60,606 bases of DNA from Amazonocrinis nigriterrae CENA67. GTDB taxonomy: Bacteria > Cyanobacteriota > Cyanobacteriia > Cyanobacteriales > Nostocaceae. Positions 36,376 to 45,103 of this stretch are shown piece after piece (within the stretch, counting starts at the first letter, position 1; every line of letters starts with the position of its first letter). The notes beneath the pieces were generated by a model. The model saw only the letters and a program-made list of their open reading frames with translations, was not told the DNA's origin and made no database searches. The stretch lies in NCBI RefSeq assembly GCF_016056305.1, contig NZ_JAECZC010000086.1, positions 6,339 through 66,944 of the forward strand. The letters are read 5' to 3'. The translations under genes and the position numbers were made by a program.

Positions 36376-37095
36376 ATGGCTTCTGGTTTAAAATCTTCCA
36401 CTTTGGAACTTCTAAAGCGCTTCAACCGAGCGTTTCCTCAGTTTTATGAGCAATTTGTGAGCAGTGAAATTCAACTGCAAAATTTACGGCTAGCCTACCG
36501 TCTTTATAAAACTAGACGTGCCGTTATAGAGTTGAAGCCGGAAGGTAGCAAAAGTGCCTTACATTTTGCCTACCGCAACCAGTCGTTTCTCCTCAGTGAT
36601 ATTTTTGGTGTGCTGGCGGCTTATGGGTTGACTATCCACGGTCTAAGTTTGTATGGCCAGATCCGACCGCCGATGTTAGTTTTTATTAAATTGTTGGTGT
36701 CTCGTGGCAGTAAAGCCTTAACAGAGAAAACCGCAGAAAACGTCTGCCGCGCCATTCGTGAGGCTTTAGGAGGGCGGTTTGAGGTAGAAGAGATGCTGGC
36801 AGTAGAATTCAACTTAGATACTGGCTTAGAACAAGTACAAACCGAGTTCTATGTAGATCCAGTATTTCATCTTCCTGCCCTAGTAATTGAAGCCGATAAT
36901 CAACCGGGATTATTTTATAAAGTAATGTATGCCATCTGGCAGGAAGACCTGCTAGTAGTCAACGCTAATTTACTGGTTTGGCGTGGACGTACAAGGCTCA
37001 TTCTTTATTTATTAGGGCCGAATGAAAGCCTGATTCCTGAATATTTAGGCCATAAAATTGCTGAAGGCGTGCGGCAGAGGTTGTTAGGTAAATGA
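36376..37095 (+). CDS. Tandem ACT-domain protein (GlnD-ACT-like)
   Basis: The 239-aa protein has two ACT-like regions: one around FAYRNQSFLLSDIFGVLAAYGLTIHGLSLYG (about 60-95) and one around LPALVIEADNQPGLFYKVMYAIWQEDLLVVNANLLVWRGRTRLILYLLG (about 172-220). D-Q-P-G-L-F is the classic ACT ligand-binding turn. It has no nucleotidyltransferase or HD domain, unlike GlnD, so it is a stand-alone regulator likely sensing an amino acid or similar ligand. ATG 36376 is the natural start. Confidence 0.75.
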   Translation: MASGLKSSTLELLKRFNRAFPQFYEQFVSSEIQLQNLRLAYRLYKTRRAVIELKPEGSKSALHFAYRNQSFLLSDIFGVLAAYGLTIHGLSLYGQIRPPMLVFIKLLVSRGSKALTEKTAENVCRAIREALGGRFEVEEMLAVEFNLDTGLEQVQTEFYVDPVFHLPALVIEADNQPGLFYKVMYAIWQEDLLVVNANLLVWRGRTRLILYLLGPNESLIPEYLGHKIAEGVRQRLLGK

Positions 37096-37101
37096 AAAAG
37101 T

Positions 37102-37146
37102 TAGAAGTTAGGAGTTAGGAGTTAAGAGTTAGGAGTTAAAAGTTGA
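37102..37146 (+). repeat. Heptanucleotide-type tandem repeat (GTTAGGA/GTTAAGA)n
   Basis: Six to seven GTTAGGA-like units stand directly downstream of the ACT-domain gene. Confidence 0.7.
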
Positions 37147-37243
37147 ATATAAAGAATTTCTAACTCATAACTAAAAACTGATAACTCTCAACTGTTTGCA
37201 TTCCGTATTTAGTCTTACCCCTCCTTAGGAGTACGATATAAGT

Positions 37244-38176
37244 ATGGCAACCATCGAAATCTTGGGCGTCCCGCACGCATACGAATTAACGGCTCCTACA
37301 TCCTGTCCCTATACTTTAGTGTTTATCCACGGCTGGCTAAATAGCCGTGGATACTGGCAACCTGTGATCTCGCGCCTGTCAGATGATTTGCAGTGCTTGT
37401 CGTATGATTTGCGAGGTTTTGGTGAATCTCAGTCTTTGCCAGAAACTGATTTTAGTCGGGGACAAACTTCTTCAGACTTGACTCCAAGTTCTAGTAGTAC
37501 GCTCAACTCATCATTTGATTCTCTTTATACTCCGGCTGCTTATGCTCAGGATTTAGCAGTGCTTTTGCAACAGCTAAATATTAAGAATGCTTGGCTGATT
37601 GGGCATTCTTTGGGCGGTACAATCGCTCTTTGGGCAGCTGCTCAAATGCCTGAGTGTATTCAAGGGGTCATCTGTATCAACGCAGGTGGTGGGATTTATC
37701 TCAAAGAAGCTTTTGAACAGTTTCGTTCCGCTGGACAGCGATTTTTACAAGTCCGTCCACGCTGGCTATCTCAGATACCATTGATTGATTTGTTGTTTAC
37801 AAGAGCGAGTGTAGCCCGTCCTTTAGAGCGCTATTGGGCACGTCAACGAGTAATTGATTTTGTGGTGGCTGACCCAGAAGCTTCTCTAGGAACACTATTA
37901 GACTCTACAACTGAGGAAGAAATCAACCGTCTACCCCAGTTAGTATCTCAACTCAAGCAACCAGTGTATTTTTTAGCTGGTGCCAACGACAAAGTAATGG
38001 AACCTAAGTATGTACGCCATTTGGCTAGCTTTCATCGGCTTTTCCAATACTGTGGCGACAATGTGATTGAAATTCCTGATTGTGGGCACTTAGCAATGTT
38101 AGAACAACCAGATGCGGTTGCTAATCATATCCGGTCAATAGTCAACGTGCAAGAGTCAGTGGTCAATAGTCATTAG
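37244..38176 (+). CDS. Alpha/beta-hydrolase
   Basis: The 310-aa protein has the alpha/beta-hydrolase fold pattern: oxyanion region VFIHGWLNSRGYWQPV, LSYDLRGFGES, nucleophile elbow GHSLGG (Ser within WLIGHSLGGTIAL), an acid in LAGANDKVMEP and the catalytic His in IPDCGHLAMLEQPD. A Ser/Thr-rich loop (about 67-90) sits before the nucleophile. The substrate is unknown. It is 148 bp downstream of the ACT gene, with GTTAGGAGT repeats between, so co-transcription is possible but not shown. Confidence 0.85.
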   Translation: MATIEILGVPHAYELTAPTSCPYTLVFIHGWLNSRGYWQPVISRLSDDLQCLSYDLRGFGESQSLPETDFSRGQTSSDLTPSSSSTLNSSFDSLYTPAAYAQDLAVLLQQLNIKNAWLIGHSLGGTIALWAAAQMPECIQGVICINAGGGIYLKEAFEQFRSAGQRFLQVRPRWLSQIPLIDLLFTRASVARPLERYWARQRVIDFVVADPEASLGTLLDSTTEEEINRLPQLVSQLKQPVYFLAGANDKVMEPKYVRHLASFHRLFQYCGDNVIEIPDCGHLAMLEQPDAVANHIRSIVNVQESVVNSH

Positions 38177-38228
38177 TCAGTTGTCAGTGGTTATTAGTCA
38201 TCAGTCCCCAGTCCCCAGTCCCCAATGA

Positions 38229-39278
38229 CTATCCAGCAGACTGATATAACTTCATGACCTGGGTCAGGGCTAACCTGGACTCAACGCCCAAGGTCATGGG
38301 GGATGTATGACCAAGGGATAAATGCTCAGCTGCTGCACAGGCAATCATGGCAGCGTTATCGGTACAAAATTTCATAGGGGGGAATAGCACACGCAGGTTA
38401 TGCTCGGCAGCTGCTGCTTGTAAGATTTTTCTTAGCCCGCTGTTTGCTGCTACCCCTCCACCCACAGCAATGGTGTTTAGACCATAGTCGAGGGCACAAG
38501 CGATCGCTCTTTTGGTTAGCGATCGTGCTACAGTTTGTTGAAAGCTAGCCGCTACATCTGCTACTGGTACTTCCTTACCGTCTTTCTCTAACTGCTGCAC
38601 TAAACGCAGTACCGCTGTCTTTAAGCCACTAAAACTGCCATCATAGCGATGATATCCCCCACCCGGTAGAGAAACTTTACCTTCTGGTAAGGTAAAAGCT
38701 TGGGGATCGCCTTGTTGGGCAAGCTTGTCAATGACCGGGCCGCCAGGATAACCCAGGTTTAACAACCGCGCTACTTTGTCGAATGCTTCACCTGCGGCAT
38801 CATCACGAGTCTCACCCAGTGTTTCGTATCTACCACATTCTTTGACATAAATCAAGCTTGTATGTCCGCCAGAAACGAGTAAGCTAAGAAAAGGAGGCTC
38901 TAAACTTGGCTCGCTCAAATAAGTGGCGTAAATGTGACCTTCAAGGTGATGAACTCCCAAAAATGGTTTTTTATGTAAAATTGCCAGAGTTTTGGCAGCA
39001 GTTAAGCCCACTAATAGCGCTCCCACCAGTCCAGGAGCGCATGTGGCGGCGATCCCATCAATTTCTCCCCAGCTTAATTTTGCTTGATCCATTGCTTGAG
39101 CGATCGCATGATTTATCGTTTCTAAATGCTGACGGGATGCCACTTCTGGCACTACCCCGCCATACTGCTGATGCACTGGGATTTGCGAAGCTATGATACT
39201 GCTTTCCACTTGGCGATTGTTAACAATCGCAACGGCAGTTTCATCACAGCTAGTTTCTATTGCTAAAACGATTGCCAT
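38229..39278 (-). CDS. tsaD: tRNA threonylcarbamoyladenosine transferase TsaD
   Basis: The 349-aa enzyme transfers threonylcarbamoyl to A37 of tRNA (t6A). It has [13 protein letters not shown] at the start, the metal-binding [11 protein letters not shown] (H-x3-H), [44 protein letters not shown], and [13 protein letters not shown] chose ATG 39278 ([10 protein letters not shown]); the frame extends 7 residues upstream. It is divergent from psaF, with about 175 bp between starts. The Sua5-like gene that supplies its substrate lies 13 kb away. Confidence 0.96.
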   Translation of the reverse strand: MAIVLAIETSCDETAVAIVNNRQVESSIIASQIPVHQQYGGVVPEVASRQHLETINHAIAQAMDQAKLSWGEIDGIAATCAPGLVGALLVGLTAAKTLAILHKKPFLGVHHLEGHIYATYLSEPSLEPPFLSLLVSGGHTSLIYVKECGRYETLGETRDDAAGEAFDKVARLLNLGYPGGPVIDKLAQQGDPQAFTLPEGKVSLPGGGYHRYDGSFSGLKTAVLRLVQQLEKDGKEVPVADVAASFQQTVARSLTKRAIACALDYGLNTIAVGGGVAANSGLRKILQAAAAEHNLRVLFPPMKFCTDNAAMIACAAAEHLSLGHTSPMTLGVESRLALTQVMKLYQSAG

Positions 39279-39454
39279 TCTAGGGTCACGCCAAATCACA
39301 ACTTGTTTGAGAAGCTTTAACTTTTATTTACTTAAACTTTACTCGGTTCCCGCGCAAGAGTATGATGACTTGCTAGTTATGTAAATAAAGACTGTACAAG
39401 CCGCTTCGTTTTGTACACAAAACTTTTTCTTTTGTAATAAAAGGAAACAACTTC

Positions 39455-39949
39455 ATGCGACGATTGTTTGCTTTGATTTTAGTGATTTGTCTTGCCTTCA
39501 GTTTTGCCCCACCAGCAAAAGCTTTAGGCGCTGATCTTGTACCCTGTAAAGACTCTCCCGCTTTTCAGGAACTAGCCAAGAATGCCCGTAACACCACTGC
39601 TGATCCCGAATCAGGTAGAAAGCGCTTTGAGCGTTATTCTCAAGCCCTATGCGGCCCAGAAGGTTATCCCCACTTGATTGTTGATGGTCGTCTTGACCGT
39701 GCTGGTGACTTTTTGATTCCTAGCATTCTCTTCCTCTATATTGCTGGCTGGATTGGCTGGGTAGGTCGTACCTATTTGCAAGCTATTAAAAAGACTGGGG
39801 ATGCTGAGCAAAAAGAGATCCAAATCGACCTCGGCTTGGCACTACCCATCATAGCGTCAGGCTTTGCTTGGCCAGCAGCAGCACTCCAAGAATTTCTCTC
39901 TGGCAAATTAACAGCCAAAGATTCAGAAATTCCCGTTTCTCCCCGCTAA
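39455..39949 (+). CDS. psaF: Photosystem I reaction center subunit III
   Basis: The 164-aa precursor has a signal peptide ([22 protein letters not shown], cut after AKA). The mature start is [12 protein letters not shown], with the conserved Cys pair (Cys in LVPCKDS and [16 protein letters not shown]). One membrane helix ([23 protein letters not shown]) and a second hydrophobic stretch near the C-terminus follow. PsaF is an integral PSI subunit with a lumenal domain. AAAAGGA precedes the ATG, and psaJ follows 39 bp downstream. Confidence 0.97.
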   Translation: MRRLFALILVICLAFSFAPPAKALGADLVPCKDSPAFQELAKNARNTTADPESGRKRFERYSQALCGPEGYPHLIVDGRLDRAGDFLIPSILFLYIAGWIGWVGRTYLQAIKKTGDAEQKEIQIDLGLALPIIASGFAWPAAALQEFLSGKLTAKDSEIPVSPR

Positions 39950-39988
39950 TTCAGCTTAATTGATTTCATTGTTTTGGAGACTAAACTC

Positions 39989-40138
39989 ATGGCGGACAAA
40001 GGCGACCAATCATCCTATTTGATTAAATTTATTTCCACAGCACCTGTAGCAGCTACCATCTGGCTAACAATTACAGCAGGCATTTTGATTGAATTCAACC
40101 GCTTTTTTCCAGATTTACTTTTCCACCCACTTCCATAG
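39989..40138 (+). CDS. psaJ: Photosystem I reaction center subunit IX
   Basis: A 49-aa peptide with one membrane helix: it begins [20 protein letters not shown], then [23 protein letters not shown] and a short tail FHPLP. This is the PsaJ pattern (YLSTAPV...W...AGxxIExNRFxPD). PsaJ packs beside PsaF in PSI, and the psaF-psaJ order is standard in cyanobacteria. TTGGAGA lies 10 bp before the ATG. Confidence 0.95.
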   Translation: MADKGDQSSYLIKFISTAPVAATIWLTITAGILIEFNRFFPDLLFHPLP

Positions 40139-40254
40139 TTGGAAAACAGATTAAAGTCAGTTGAATCTGTTGTTTGGAGCCTAAGATTATCTGGTTGGAT
40201 TGTTCAGCCTAATTGAGGTTAATTGATCACCAAAATGGGCTGTAAAAATCTTTT

Positions 40255-40292
40255 ATGAAACTCGCAAGCTCCGCCCAGCTTACGAGTTTCAT
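40255..40292 (+). terminator. Terminator hairpin after psaFJ
   Basis: ATGAAACTCGCAAGCT pairs with AGCTTACGAGTTTCAT (one mismatch in 16 bp, 6-nt loop), and AATTTTG follows. It stands 116 bp after the psaJ stop and separates psaFJ from psaL. Confidence 0.7.
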
Positions 40293-40409
40293 AATTTTGA
40301 AAGCAGTTAAATTAATTTTTTTTAACTTCGCAATCAAACAGCATCTTAGGCAACGAATATGATTAATATGACAATGCCACCATTCTCAATTTAGAGGCGA
40401 ACATAAAAT

Positions 40410-40931
40410 ATGGCGCAAGCAGTAGATGCATCCAAAAATCTCCCCAGCGATCCCAGAAATCGGGAAGTCGTTTTTCCCGCAGGACGCGACCCTCAGGTAG
40501 GCAACCTAGAAACCCCCATTAATTCTTCTCCCTTAGTGAAGTGGTACATTAATAATTTGCCTGCCTATCGTCCTGGTTTGAGTGTTGGTAGACGAGCCAT
40601 AGAAATTGGAGCTGCTCATGGTTACTGGATATTTGGCCCCTTTGCCAAATTGGGCCCTCTGCGGAATTCAGACAATGCTAACTTAGCTGGATTACTGTCG
40701 GCTATTGGCTTGGTTGTACTTCTGACCGCTGCTCTATCTTTATATGCTAATACCAACCCTCCCAAAGCACTAGCTAGTGTCACCGTACCCAATCCTCCAG
40801 CAGATGCTTTTAACTCCAAAGAAAGCTGGAATAACTTTGCCAGCAGTTTCTTGATTGGTGGTATTGGTGGTGCAGTAGTTGCTTACTTTGTAACTAGCAA
40901 TCTAGGACTAATTCAAGGTCTATTTGGTTAA
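40410..40931 (+). CDS. psaL: Photosystem I reaction center subunit XI
   Basis: The 173-aa PsaL is the subunit that joins PSI monomers into trimers or tetramers. Typical features are VVFPAGRDPQVGNLETPINSSPLVKWYINNLPAYRPGLSVGRRAIEIGAAHGYWIFGPFAKLGPLRNSDNA, three hydrophobic segments, and the C-terminal FLIGGIGGAVVAYF. GAGG precedes the ATG by about 10 nt. In many heterocystous strains psaL lies beside psaF/J, as here, and such strains tend to form PSI tetramers. Confidence 0.97.
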   Translation: MAQAVDASKNLPSDPRNREVVFPAGRDPQVGNLETPINSSPLVKWYINNLPAYRPGLSVGRRAIEIGAAHGYWIFGPFAKLGPLRNSDNANLAGLLSAIGLVVLLTAALSLYANTNPPKALASVTVPNPPADAFNSKESWNNFASSFLIGGIGGAVVAYFVTSNLGLIQGLFG

Positions 40932-41133
40932 TTTTTGACTGTTAAATGATGACTGTTAGGTGTCAGTAGTCAGTGGTTAGTGGTTAGTGGAAAAATTAAC
41001 AACTGACAACTGACGACTGACAACTGACAAACAACAAATATCGAAGGACACACATAAATAGTTATCCTATTTCTATGTGTCCTTTACTGTTTGGTGTTAA
41101 AGATGCTTGTTTGTGGTTCTTAGGAATCTTAAA

Positions 41134-41733
41134 TTATTTAAACAAAGCTGCTTCGATCGCTTTGAGAGCAGTTTCAAAATCATCATTGACAATTTTGATA
41201 TCAAACTCATCGGCAGCTTTCACTTCTTCTTGGGCACGACGCAGACGACGGACAATAGCCTCTTCAGAGTCCTGACCGCGACCCCGTATCCGTTGCTCTA
41301 ATTCCTCAAAGGAAGGCGGCAAAATAAAAATGCTGAGGGCCCCAGGGAAGGAAGCGCGAATTTGTCTTGCTCCTTCTAGCTCAATTTCTAGTATCACCAA
41401 CTTGCCTGACAGAACTTGATTAAGCACAGCTTCACGGGGGGTGCCGTAATAGTTACCAGCAAATTCTGCCCACTCTAAGAATTCGCCTTGAGCAACTAGT
41501 TGTTCAAACTTACTACGGCTAATAAAGTAATAGTTTTTGCCATTGATTTCCCCAGGACGGGGAGAACGAGTTGTGACGGATACAGAGTAATACAATTCGG
41601 GATGACGCTGCAATAGCGATCGCATTAAAGTGCCTTTGCCGACCCCACTAGGGCCAGTTAAAACAACCAGTCTACCTGGTGACTGGTTTTCATTGGTAGT
41701 AGCACTGCTCTGGATGGGTAAAACTTGCATCAT
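41134..41733 (-). CDS. gmk: Guanylate kinase
   Basis: About 199 aa from ATG 41733. It has the P-loop GPSGVGKGT, the GMP-binding [35 protein letters not shown], and [16 protein letters not shown]. It phosphorylates GMP to GDP. It lies 173 bp downstream of remA on the same strand, the same neighbour pair as in Firmicutes (remA-gmk). Confidence 0.95.
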   Translation of the reverse strand: MMQVLPIQSSATTNENQSPGRLVVLTGPSGVGKGTLMRSLLQRHPELYYSVSVTTRSPRPGEINGKNYYFISRSKFEQLVAQGEFLEWAEFAGNYYGTPREAVLNQVLSGKLVILEIELEGARQIRASFPGALSIFILPPSFEELEQRIRGRGQDSEEAIVRRLRRAQEEVKAADEFDIKIVNDDFETALKAIEAALFK

Positions 41734-41906
41734 CCGTTTAACCTGTGAATTAATCAATAAATATTATTCCTTAGTCATTAGCTTTTTGCTCGTTGCCAGA
41801 GTGAACTTTGACTAACGAATTTGTAGCACGAGTGACAGAAATGCCTAATTCACATGTTACTGCCGATGTGGTCTAAATAGGAGTAGGGTTCTTAACCCAT
41901 ATCCAG

Positions 41907-42173
41907 TTAATTATCTACAACATGATGATCGCGGGAAATCACAAAGCGATTCGCTACCGTTTCTGGTTGAATCGCCGAAAGTATTACGTGGCTGGAATCA
42001 GTGATAATTACAGCCCTTGTCCGCCGACCGTAAGTTGCATCAACTAGCTGACCTCTGTCCCGTGCATCGGTAATTATCCGCTTAATTGGGGCAGATTCCG
42101 GACTGACAATGGCAACTACTCGGTTAGCAGACACGATGTTGCCGAAACCAATGTTAATTAATTGAATCTCCAT
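41907..42173 (-). CDS. remA: RemA-family regulator (DUF370)
   Basis: The 88-aa protein matches the RemA/DUF370 family: [34 protein letters not shown] at the N-terminus, [37 protein letters not shown] after it. In Bacillus RemA is a DNA-binding activator of matrix and osmolyte genes that forms ring-like oligomers. In cyanobacteria the family is common, but targets are less clear. It precedes gmk. Confidence 0.85.
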   Translation of the reverse strand: MEIQLINIGFGNIVSANRVVAIVSPESAPIKRIITDARDRGQLVDATYGRRTRAVIITDSSHVILSAIQPETVANRFVISRDHHVVDN

Positions 42174-42449
42174 AAATGAACTGACACCAAATGTGGTGCG
42201 AGCAGCTGGTAAGGAATTATTCTCATGTTATCCCCAAAGAATCGGAGTTACAACGCTTTAGGTTTAGCCAGCTTGAGTTTTTAATTGACCAATCCTTTTT
42301 TTAGCTATTTATCAGTAAAATCTCCTCAAAATCCTCCCAAAGACACATGCGAAACCAGAAAAAATTACTAGTAAATTCAAAATTCAAAATGTCAGTTTCA
42401 TAACTATATAACTTGTAATATATTTGTAGTTAATTGTAGTAATAGATTG

Positions 42450-42776
42450 GTGATAGCTGCCGTCGAACTGGAAAATTTATGTAAGAAGTTTACTCTCAGT
42501 GGGGGTTGGGGACGCAACCACACGCACACAGAGATTGTTGCCGTAGATGATATTAGTCTGAGTGTTCCTGATGGTCAGGCGATCGCTTTCATTGGCCCCA
42601 ATGGAGCAGGTAAGTCCACTACAATCAAGATGCTGACGGGAATTTTACAACCCACATCCGGAACAGCGAGGTTACTGGGGTTAAACCCTTGGCGAAATCG
42701 GCGCGAACTAGCTTATCAGATGGGGGTAGTGTTTGGACAGCGAAGCGATCGCTATCTTGGATTCATGCGTTGTTAG
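42450..42776 (+). pseudogene. Truncated ABC transporter ATP-binding protein
   Basis: The first 105 or so codons are a normal ABC-2-type ATPase N-terminus: VELENLCKKFTL, AVDDISLSVPDGQAIAFIGPNGAGKSTTIKMLTGILQPTSG (Walker A), LLGLNPWRNRRELAYQMGVVFGQRS. The match ends inside a GCGATCGC octamer (about 42744-42751), and the frame then runs into unrelated sequence and stops. Signature, Walker B and the rest are missing, so it cannot be a working ATPase. GTG at 42450 or TTG at 42447 could be the start. Confidence 0.8.
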
Positions 42777-42924
42777 CAGTAGCTGGGTCAACAACCGTGC
42801 TGTTAGAAAGCAATTGGTTCAAGTTTAAGTCATCGCAAACTTATCTGAACTACTGGCGAAAGACTAGCATCTTAATCTAAGCTAAGACTAGAGTACTAAA
42901 ATTTTTTGTGGCAAAAACAGGTTG

Positions 42925-43722
42925 ATGCACTTACCTGAGTTTGAGCGTGTAATTTACGAACGCAATCCCCTTATTCAGGTTGCGTGTCAATTGAGGTTTC
43001 CACCTATTCTAAAGATTTCTCATAAAGAGCCAGTTGAGTTTCAAGATGAAATCAGATTTCAGTATCCACTTTTTGAGAGTATGCAGCCACAGGTTACACC
43101 TGAAATTTCGCAAGTAATTCAACAATTTGGTTTACCGCTGTCGAGTGATTTATTCTATACCTTTAAATCTGAAGACCAGCGATGGCAGTTATCTGTTACT
43201 AAAGATTTTATTACTCTGACTACATCTGTATATGAGAGTTATGAACAGTTTCAAAAACGCTTTAGGGAAGCTGTGAATGTCTTTGAAAGAATATACAAGC
43301 CATCTTTCTACACAAGAGTAGGACTTCAATATCAAGACTTGATCATCCGCTCAAAACTAGGACTTGAGGATAAAAATTGGTCAGATTTGATTACACCACA
43401 TATTGCTTCCGAATTATATAATCAAGAGCTTGCACCTTTTATTCAATCAATTATAAAAAATTTGATTTTGAAAATAGAACACGGTCAAATCAACTTAAAA
43501 CATGGACTTGTTACTGTAAAAGAACCAGAAAAAAATAATGATGAAGTTGCTTATTTGCTAGATGCTGATTTTTTTACAGAACAAAAAGTAGAGAGGGATG
43601 GAAATGTCTGGAACATACTCAGTCAGTTCAACAAATCAGCTAGACAACTTTTCAGGTGGAGTATCACAGATACCCTTCACAATGCCATGCGACCCCAGGC
43701 AGTTAATATTACAGAGCCATAG
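42925..43722 (+). CDS. TIGR04255-family protein
   Basis: The 265-aa protein matches TIGR04255: an opening FERVIYERNPLIQVACQLRFPPIL, DLFYTFKSEDQRWQLSVTKDFITLTTSVYESYEQFQKRF, FYTRVGLQYQDLI, and DADFFTEQKVE...FNKSARQLFRWSITDTLHNAM near the end. The family has no established function and is often found in accessory regions. Its last 119 bp overlap the next gene in another frame. ATG 42925 is the likely start. Confidence 0.8.
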   Translation: MHLPEFERVIYERNPLIQVACQLRFPPILKISHKEPVEFQDEIRFQYPLFESMQPQVTPEISQVIQQFGLPLSSDLFYTFKSEDQRWQLSVTKDFITLTTSVYESYEQFQKRFREAVNVFERIYKPSFYTRVGLQYQDLIIRSKLGLEDKNWSDLITPHIASELYNQELAPFIQSIIKNLILKIEHGQINLKHGLVTVKEPEKNNDEVAYLLDADFFTEQKVERDGNVWNILSQFNKSARQLFRWSITDTLHNAMRPQAVNITEP

Positions 43723-44077
43723 TCAGACTTCGACGGGGATTTCTGTAAATACCTTTATTTTTGATAGAGACAGTGGAAAAACCCTTGTAATTCAGTATCC
43801 CTTTTTTGATCTAACCATGTCGAATTACTCACTGTCTTTCAAAACCGACTGGAATCGATTACCACCAAGTAAGTTAATTGCACTGCTAAAATGCTTGCGG
43901 ATTCTCCAATCTATGTCCGAAGATGCTTTAGAAGAAGCTGCTGAGGAACTTCAAGGAATTGCTGATTTTTATCGTGATCGCTTTCCTCAAGCTAACTTAG
44001 CTGCTATTCCAGCTAGTAGCATTAAAGGTAAATTAAAATCTGCACAAGTGAGACCACCTATTGTTTTAGAACCATAG
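43604..44077 (+). CDS. Hypothetical protein overlapping the TIGR04255 gene
   Basis: From ATG 43604 (preceded by GAGAGGG) the protein is 157 aa. It starts MSGTYSVSSTNQLDNFSGG, has SQIPFTMPCDP, beta-rich central segments and a helical C-terminus (LIALLKCLRILQSMSEDALEEAAEELQGIADFYRDRF). I do not recognise a domain. The 119-bp overlap with the upstream gene and the 22-bp gap to the next suggest one transcript with coupled translation. Confidence 0.6.
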   Translation: MSGTYSVSSTNQLDNFSGGVSQIPFTMPCDPRQLILQSHSQTSTGISVNTFIFDRDSGKTLVIQYPFFDLTMSNYSLSFKTDWNRLPPSKLIALLKCLRILQSMSEDALEEAAEELQGIADFYRDRFPQANLAAIPASSIKGKLKSAQVRPPIVLEP

Positions 44078-44099
44078 CTTGTTTAAGAATAGTTGTTGC

Positions 44100-44693
44100 A
44101 TGAAAAAACAAGCTATTTACCAACCATCACTTAAAAACACCTCTTTAAGGCAAGGGGAAATACTGACAAATGTGGTTCAGTATAACCCCGTTGCCAGCGA
44201 AATATCACGAGAAACGGAAGAGTTACCTTACAACAAAATTATTCATCCTTATGCAATTGTTGTCACACAAGACTGTGATCTGGACTGGGATTATAGGGCT
44301 AGACAAAGTAATAATTCTCAACTCTCAAAATTATTGAATTCTATAATTTTATGTGAAATTGCAACAGCAAGAGAGGTTAGAGATACAGCAGATAGTATGA
44401 ATAGTAAGGAATGGAAATTGGTTGAATCTCATCGCCACGAAAGATTCTATTTCTTAGAAACAATTCCTCTTGAATGCGAATTAGAACAGATAGGTTTACC
44501 AGAATTAACTGCTGATTTTAAAAAAATTTTCGGTATAGATGCAGCAACTTTGTATCGTCAACTTGAACTTGGTATAGCAAAGCGACGGGCAATTTTATCT
44601 AGCCCTTACTTAGAGCATTTTTCCAGGCGATATTACAGTTTTCATGGCAGAGTTGCATTGCCTTCTCAATATGAAAGCGAACGAGAAGGCTAA
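44100..44693 (+). CDS. Hypothetical protein with TQDCDL motif, third gene of the TIGR04255 module
   Basis: The 197-aa protein begins MKKQAIYQPSLKNTSLRQGEILTNVVQY and has HPYAIVVTQDCDLDWDYRAR (about 58-77), a motif I have seen in uncharacterised proteins next to TIGR04255 genes. A His-rich turn (LVESHRHERFYFLE) follows, and the end is HFSRRYYSFHGRVALP. Cys and His could form a metal site. The function is unknown. It starts 22 bp after the previous gene. Confidence 0.6.
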   Translation: MKKQAIYQPSLKNTSLRQGEILTNVVQYNPVASEISRETEELPYNKIIHPYAIVVTQDCDLDWDYRARQSNNSQLSKLLNSIILCEIATAREVRDTADSMNSKEWKLVESHRHERFYFLETIPLECELEQIGLPELTADFKKIFGIDAATLYRQLELGIAKRRAILSSPYLEHFSRRYYSFHGRVALPSQYESEREG

Positions 44694-44780
44694 TACCCTA
44701 ATGAAGAAAAATAGACTGATGGAACGAATACTTTGAAAATTAGTATAACCACAGGTGTAATGACCACAACGAGGTTAGCC

Positions 44781-45017
44781 ATGAGAACTGCAATTTCGCT
44801 TCCTAATTCGGTTTTTGAAGAGGCGGAAGCACTAGCTATAGAGTTGGGCATATCTCGCAGTAAACTTTACACAAAGGCTTTGAAAGCATATTTGCGGAAA
44901 TACAACCGTAATAAAATTTTGAATAAACTAAATCAGGTTTATTCTCAAGAATCATCTGAACTAGATCCAGTATTAGCAAGGCTGCAACTTATGTCTTTAC
45001 CCAGTGAGAATTGGTAA
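44781..45017 (+). CDS. Orphan ribbon-helix-helix antitoxin-like protein
   Basis: From ATG 44781 the protein is 78 aa: MRTAISLPNSVFEEAEALAIELGISRSKLYTKALKAYLRKY is a ribbon-helix-helix DNA-binding domain as in MazE/ChpI-type antitoxins. The C-terminus (LDPVLARLQLMSLPSENW) is the usual toxin-binding tail. GAGG lies 6 bp before the ATG. A mazF-like toxin would be expected to overlap the stop, but only 86 bp remain before the convergent gene, so the toxin is absent. Confidence 0.8.
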   Translation: MRTAISLPNSVFEEAEALAIELGISRSKLYTKALKAYLRKYNRNKILNKLNQVYSQESSELDPVLARLQLMSLPSENW

Positions 45018-45054
45018 ACGACTTGGTTATTTTTGCGTAAATTCTAGAAATTAA

Positions 45055-45079
45055 AAAGGTTGTCCGCTGGGCAACCTTT
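45055..45079 (-). terminator. Terminator hairpin between antitoxin and transglutaminase-like genes
   Basis: AAAGGTTGTCC-GCT-GGGCAACCTTT is an 11-bp stem (one G-T pair) with a 3-nt loop. On the minus strand TTTTTAATTT follows, so it ends the transglutaminase-like gene 25 bp downstream of its stop. It may also help end the plus-strand transcript. Confidence 0.8.
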
Positions 45080-45103
45080 CTATGTAACTGACAGATAAAT
45101 TAC

